Below, in pieces: positions 7,090-11,558 of a stretch of DNA of 11,558 nt. The position numbers and the translations under genes were made by a program. The notes under the pieces are model-generated. The model was not told the origin of the DNA, ran no database searches, and worked only from the letters and a program-made list of their open reading frames with translations. The DNA is from Podochytrium sp. JEL0797 (lineage: Eukaryota; Chytridiomycota; Chytridiomycetes; Chytridiales; Chytriomycetaceae). The DNA lies in assembly GCA_027596195.1 (NCBI GenBank), contig JADGJG010000871.1, positions 1-11,558 of the forward strand, given 5' to 3'. The number at the start of each line of letters is the position of its first letter. Positions within the stretch are counted from its first letter, which is position 1.

Positions 7090-7157
7090 CGAGTGATCTC
7101 ATTGTGATCTCGCATGTGGCTTTCGCCACGACGATTGATATTTTAAGGAATTTGAGG

Positions 7158-7496
7158 ATGAGCACCACCATCACGAATCCTCGACGTGCGCCCAATGCGT
7201 TCATGGTGTATCGCAGTCAAGTCCTGCCAGGATTGGCGAGGCAGAGGCATGCCAACGGAGTCTTCCCGACCAGCAAGGAACTTGCCGCGGATGTCGCGCA
7301 CATGTGGAACAATGAGTCTGAGCGGATCCGCAAGCAATGTTTTGTCAAGTCTAGAATGATGCAGCAGCGCTTGAATTTGCAGAAGGTGGCGGATTCTGGC
7401 AGCGCCAGTCATGAAAGTCGTAAATACACGCACCCTTCCGTTCCTCAACAACCAGTTCAGGCTCGAGTCTTTCTTTCTGGAAAAATAGCTCAGTAA
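7158..7496 (+). CDS. HMG-box protein (MATA-HMG-like), short
   Basis: As an uninterrupted frame it encodes 112 residues from the ATG at 7158 to TAA 7494-7496. Residues about 9-75 resemble a sequence-specific HMG box: the opening RAPNAFMVYRSQV, a middle TSKELAADVAHMWNNESE with the conserved Trp, and SRMMQQRLNLQK as the third helix. After residue 78 the sequence is Ser/Pro/Gln-rich. Known: HMG boxes bend DNA; the single-box MATA type includes fungal mating-type and developmental regulators. The open frame extends upstream to 7014 but has no ATG there. An alternative model uses a donor at AAG|GTGGCG (7385), right after the HMG box, to join the open frame downstream at 7548-7829. Expression and exact 3' structure are uncertain; the HMG call is moderately sure. 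Confidence 0.65.
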   Translation: MSTTITNPRRAPNAFMVYRSQVLPGLARQRHANGVFPTSKELAADVAHMWNNESERIRKQCFVKSRMMQQRLNLQKVADSGSASHESRKYTHPSVPQQPVQARVFLSGKIAQ

Positions 7497-7547
7497 TTAA
7501 TTGCTTAAAATCAGAGTGTTGTCGTGATTCGTCGACGTTCCAATCAG

Positions 7548-7829
7548 TTTGGAGACGACAAGCCATCGCAAATCCAAGAGCAGCCCCGCGGATTGCGTCA
7601 CTCCTCTCCCGGCAATATGTTGATTACGCGAATTCCTCAATCAGAAGCGCGCAGCTCTCCACAGCTCCCGCTTATTCGGGTTCGCTCTCACGCGTCTCAA
7701 ACTTGCAACTGTTGTTGTAATCGTGACCAGGCGGTTCTTCGTGAAGGCACAAAGCCATCTCTTCCACCTATCGGCCACGTCCTTGCCTCCCTTTCCATTT
7801 CACCATTTCTCCGTTCAAAGTCAAAATAA
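7548..7829 (+). CDS. Candidate second exon of the HMG-box gene (Cys/Ser/Arg-rich tail)
   Basis: Following CAATCAG (acceptor-like, 7541-7547), 93 codons stay open to TAA at 7827-7829, rich in Arg, Ser, Pro and Gln with one CNCCCNR cluster. The phase is compatible with the donor at 7385 (intron about 163 nt). The open frame actually begins further up, near 7515. There is no recognised domain, and without splicing evidence it may be only 3' UTR. Confidence 0.3.
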   Translation, partial: FGDDKPSQIQEQPRGLRHSSPGNMLITRIPQSEARSSPQLPLIRVRSHASQTCNCCCNRDQAVLREGTKPSLPPIGHVLASLSISPFLRSKSK

Positions 7830-7830
7830 A
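7825..7830 (+). terminator. AATAAA polyadenylation signal
   Basis: A canonical AATAAA overlaps the stop codon of the candidate second exon and lies 150 bases before the ABC transporter start, fitting a 3' end for the HMG-box transcript. Confidence 0.4.
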
Positions 7831-7981
7831 TTTTTTAGATTTTTGGGCGATCCACAGCATGCTCTGCGCCGCGATCGGCGACCACGGCACGTCCGAATGC
7901 ACAGCCAAAATGTGATTCTTTTTCTGTATAGTATTCGGTACTGATACCTAGAGCAGTTTCACAGCGTGGGTGTTTCCGCTC

Positions 7982-10900
7982 ATGGCTTCGCTGCTGCTGG
8001 CAGCGTTCGCGGGCAGCGCGGACGTGGATCCGCTTGACGACGGGATCGAGCTTGCGCAGCTGGAGACCGCACAGCCGCTGGATCCCGAGCATGGCGATTC
8101 GAATGGACCTTCGTCAGCACGCGGGCTGATGGAGCAGTGGGTGAGTGCATTATTGCAATGCGTTCTTTGCTCGACGCCTTTCGATGGCTTTCTTTGCTCA
8201 ACACTCTTTGTATTAAGACGTGGCTCGCTTATTCCTCGGCGCTCGTTCCGCTTCTTCTTGCGGTTCTCCGCGGCGTTGCGGTTCCTTCATACGGCGCTGG
8301 CGAAAGCGCCCTGGGCCTCGCGCTGATTGTTGTTCTCGACGTGGCGGCCAAGGCGCTTCTGCTTCACCTTGTCCACCGCGCATTTGCCCTACGTGTGGTG
8401 CGCATTCCCGCCCTGGCTGCCCTTGCCACCGCCTTTGCCTTCGCCAGCACGTGGGACCTCACCCATTACACTCATGAATCGTACCTGACCATGCTGTTTC
8501 CGCTCCTCAATATTGCTGCATTCTCGGCCCTGGCCGTGCTGTGCGTGTCCGTGGCCCTCAAGGCAGATCCCGCCGCGTTTTCGCCGGCGTGGTTGCTCAC
8601 GACCTCATATTCTCGCGTTTCTGACGCCACTGGAGGGTGGCCAGAGTACTCGGCAAACATCTTTTCGAGAATCTCATTTTCATGGATGGGGCCCTTGATT
8701 TCGTTGGCTGCTTCGCGGCCGCTGACTCCTGAGGATTTGTGGGATTTGGATGAGGGTGACAAGGGTGGAACGGTGTACGCGAGATTTGCCAAAACCACGT
8801 AAAGACCGATTGTTACTGATCAGCTGCATGCATGTGGTTGCTCATAAACAACACAGATCCAACACAGGATACATCAAAGGAACCCTCCTCCGCATCCTCA
8901 TCAACCTCAACTTCAGCATCCTCGCGTACGAGTACGCGATCTCCCTTGTTGACCACTTGTTCATTTTCGGCGGTCCATTCTTTATCCGCAACATTCTCAA
9001 AGTGATTGAGAATCCAGACGCGACCTCTTCAGACATTATGAAACCTGTTTTTGGCCTTCTCTTTGCTTCTCTCGCGAGAACAGCTTGCGAAAGTCAACTG
9101 TATTGGGTCAATCGCCGTATCGATACGAGAATTCGTTCTTCTCTTGTGGGGGCAATTTACATGAAGGGATTGACGAGGATGCAGCCCCCATCGTCCAAAG
9201 ATTCGGCGGGATCATATTCCGACGGAGCAGTGTCCAATTTGATGTCGGCGGATACGGACAAAGTGTTGGCGTGCTTCAGACAGTCGCATTACTTGCTCTC
9301 GGTTCCTTTCTTGCTGATTCTGTGTTTTGGGCTGTTGGTGGGATCAGTTGGTTGGGCTGGAGCCATTGCTGGGATGTTGAGTCTGAGTTTAGCTGTTCCT
9401 GCGACAAAGCATGTGGGGAAACTCATCAAGAAGTATCGGAAGGAGCTAATGGGAAAGAGTGACGTGAGAGTGTCGAGATTGCAAGAGGTGACAATACGCC
9501 GCGTGTAAGCATGCTTACAAAGTGCTGAGACTTGTTGGTTACCAGATCCTGAACGGAATCCGAACGATCAAACTCTTTGCGTGGGAACCTCACTTCCACT
9601 CTTCCGTTTCCAACGCGCGCACCCAAGAACTCGACTCCCTGCATTCGTACCTCGATTCCAATATGATGACGCAACTCATTTGGCGCTGCTCGCCCATCCT
9701 AGCCTCCGGTGTGACGTTTCTCGTTCACGCAATCGCAAACGGAACAGCTGGTGAGACGGTGGATGCTGCAACGGCCTTCACTGTTTTGGCACTGTACAAC
9801 AACGTGCTTCGATATCCCTTGTTTGTGGTTCCCAAGTTGGCCATTTCGGTCATGGAGTTGAATGTTTCGTTGGGAAGGATCGAGGCGTTTCTTCTCGAGC
9901 CGGAGTTGGCAAGTGCGAATTTGTTGGGGGGATCCTCGGCTTCTGACGCGTGTGGATTCAGTGGTGATGCAGCGTTCAATTATGGAGGTGTATCGACAAC
10001 GCCTGTTCTCAGAGACTTGAATTTGAGTTTTCCCGCGGACCAAATCACGACTATTATTGGAAAGAGTGGCTCGGGAAAGTCGAGCATGCTCCTTGCGCTT
10101 CTTGGGGGTAATCTATTTTGTTTCTTTGATTGCATCGAAGATCGCTTCTCAACACCCCATTGCATTCGAAAAATCAGAACTCAAAACTCTGCAAGGCAAA
10201 GCCCTCACGCCCATCCACCCCGTCTCTTATGTTTCTCAAACCCCGTTCCTCCTCAACACCACCATCCGCGAGAACATCCTCTTCTCCTCCCCACTCAACT
10301 TTACTCGATACGCCCAAGCCCTTCACGCTTGCAGTCTCAATCAAGACCTCGCCGCTCTCCCACTCGGCGACCTCACCCCTGTCAGCGACCGAGGAGCCTC
10401 GCTGAGCGGTGGCCAGCGCGCGCGGATTGCTCTCGCGAGAGCCTTGTACGCTGAAAGTGCCGTTCTGTTGTTGGATGATGTGTTGAGCGCAGTGGATGCG
10501 ACGACGGCGCGGCATCTTGTGCGTGAGGGGATTTGTGGCGAGCTTGGGAGGGGAAGAACGAGGATTGCCGTGGCGAGTAGTTTGGAGGTTTGGAGGGAGG
10601 TGAGTGGGATGGTTGTGGTGGTTGGGGAGGGTGGGGTTGTTGTTGAGCAGGGGGAGATGGAGCAGGTGATTCGGAAGGTGGGTGGCGTGGTTTGTGGGAT
10701 TTCTGGGCAGCCGAATCGTGTTGCTGAGTCTGGAACTGTTAAGGCGAAAGTTGTAGAGGGTCCAATTGGTGCTGACGGGGGTGTGGATGTTGTTGGTTTG
10801 AATAAGCCCAAGAGGGGAATCAAGGACGAGTTGGCAGCCGGTGGAAACAAGGCATCTGTAGAGGCATACAAGTTTTATCTGTCTTCCGCTGGGGGTGTGA

Positions 10901-11558
10901 TGTCTGGGATCATGTTCGTTCTGTCGATCGTGACGGCCTACGCGTTTGGATTCTTACACGATTATACGCTCAAGCTATGGTCGGACAAATCCCGGACATC
11001 TTCTGAAGGCAATTCTTCTCGCCACCCGGTCTTGATTTACGTGTTGTCTGTCGTTTTGGCCATTTCGGCTCTGTATGCGCGATTTCGCTACCAAATCTAC
11101 TTTTCCTCGAAAGCGTCGTCGTCTATTTACACTGCTGCATTCTCTCGCCTTATCAACGCTCCTATTTCATTCTTTGACGCCACCCCGCAGGGGCAAGTCA
11201 TGAACCGATTTGGCAAGGACACGCAACTGATGGATCAAGAGGTGGCGCGGGATATCGGAGAAACGGTGCACCAAGCCATTCATGGATTGACTGTCGCAAC
11301 CATGATTTCGTTCGCGAGTCCCGTCCTTGTGCTGTTTGCGGTTCCTATCGCGATTGTGTATATCCCGATTGCGAGGAAATTCATGAGTGTCACGCGGAGT
11401 TTGAAGAGGTTGGAAAGTGGTAGTCGGAGTCCTGTGTATTCGGCTTTTGGGGAGACGCTTGCGTGAGTATTATTTTGAGGGTATTGGGGGGGGGGGGGGT
11501 TCGTTGTCTAATTCGGTACGACACAGGGGTGCTGTGACTATTCGAGCGTTTGGAAAAT
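7982..11558 (+). CDS. ABC transporter, ABCC/MRP family; 3' part beyond right edge
   Basis: Exons: 7982-8140, 8218-8798, 8857-9487, 9546-10107, 10178-11462, 11527-11558+; about 1083 codons present. Hydrophobic N-terminal segments (residues about 54-180) are followed by the ABCC hallmark IFSRISFSWMGPLI and PLTPEDLWDLDEGD, then TMD1 (through NGIRTIKLFAWE) and NBD1: Walker A GKSGSGKSS (about 629-637), Q-loop YVSQTPF, signature LSGGQRARIALARAL (from 720) and Walker B VLLLDDVLSAVDA (about 740). The catalytic Glu position holds Asp, as is usual for the degenerate NBD1 of ABCC pumps. A linker and TMD2 follow (SFFDATPQGQVMNRFGKDT, then GETLAGAVTIRAFGK across the last intron). NBD2 is outside. Family role: ATP-driven export or vacuolar transport of glutathione conjugates, metals or bile-acid-like compounds; the substrate cannot be told. 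The start ATG at 7982 is the first in frame. Introns are 58-77 nt; the last holds a 14-G run (11486-11499). Confidence 0.93.
9504..9519. repeat. 16-bp perfect palindrome inside ABC transporter intron 3
   Basis: TGTAAGCATGCTTACA is its own reverse complement and sits in the 58-nt intron 9488-9545. It contains GTAAGC, a good donor, so it could either form a hairpin in the intron or offer a competing splice site 17 bases downstream of the used donor. Confidence 0.6.
11486..11499. repeat. 14-base guanine run in the last intron
   Basis: Uninterrupted G run within the intron 11463-11526 of the ABC transporter gene. Length is likely variable or uncertain in the assembly; no coding effect as modelled. 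Confidence 0.9.

Larger units (their letters stand above)
6497..7157. other. Intergenic stretch between the Svf1-like and HMG-box genes
   Basis: Contains the AT-rich 3' flank of the Svf1-like gene (6497-6540), a GC-balanced middle (6541-6830) with only short open frames in shifted registers, an AT-rich patch at 6825-6860, and the upstream region of the HMG-box gene with iterated 11-bp motifs. No tRNA, snoRNA or other RNA gene could be recognised. A minus-strand ATG frame at 6846-7115 (89 codons) overlaps the motif arrays and looks like chance. Confidence 0.5.

Noticed and set aside
6846..7115. 89-codon minus-strand frame with one hydrophobic patch
   Set aside because: Overlaps the repeat arrays upstream of the HMG-box gene, has no domain, and no promoter elements are seen; probably chance.

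Overview
The window looks like nuclear DNA from a fungus, probably an early-diverging, chytrid-like lineage. The genes are broken by short GT-AG introns (58 to about 115 nt, many with GTGAGT donors and CTNAC/CTCAAC-like branch sites). One gene is a survival factor 1 (Svf1) homologue, a family I know mainly from fungi, and another is a compact HMG-box protein. The lineage is inferred; no rRNA or marker gene is present to settle it.

Left part (1-2050): two near-identical copies of a small heat-shock protein (HSP20/alpha-crystallin) gene lie in direct orientation on the minus strand. Copy 1 runs off the left edge and copy 2 is complete. Each has a TATA box and an upstream heat-shock-element-like array with TTC every 10 bp. 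That array is itself duplicated upstream of copy 1. Between the copies lies a decayed minus-strand gene remnant. A further minus-strand coding stretch of unknown family sits at 2170-2538.

Middle (2700-6500), plus strand: first a seven-exon gene whose protein has an N-terminal coiled coil, basic NLS-like clusters, a Pro/His/Gln-rich low-complexity centre and a C-terminal Ran-binding (Nup50/RanBP1-type) domain; then a three-exon Svf1-like gene.

Right part (6500-11558): a mostly non-coding stretch with 11-bp iterated motifs, a short HMG-box gene with a possible second exon, and the first six exons (about 1083 codons) of an ABCC/MRP-type ABC transporter. That gene includes TMD1, NBD1 and the start of TMD2 and is cut by the right edge.

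The genes do not form a pathway or operon. This is ordinary eukaryotic gene neighbourhood structure with one local tandem duplication. I see no CRISPR, phage, transposase or self-evident novel multi-gene system. The most unusual items are the membrane-anchored-looking HSP20 pair with duplicated heat-shock promoter modules and the Q-rich Ran-binding-domain protein.
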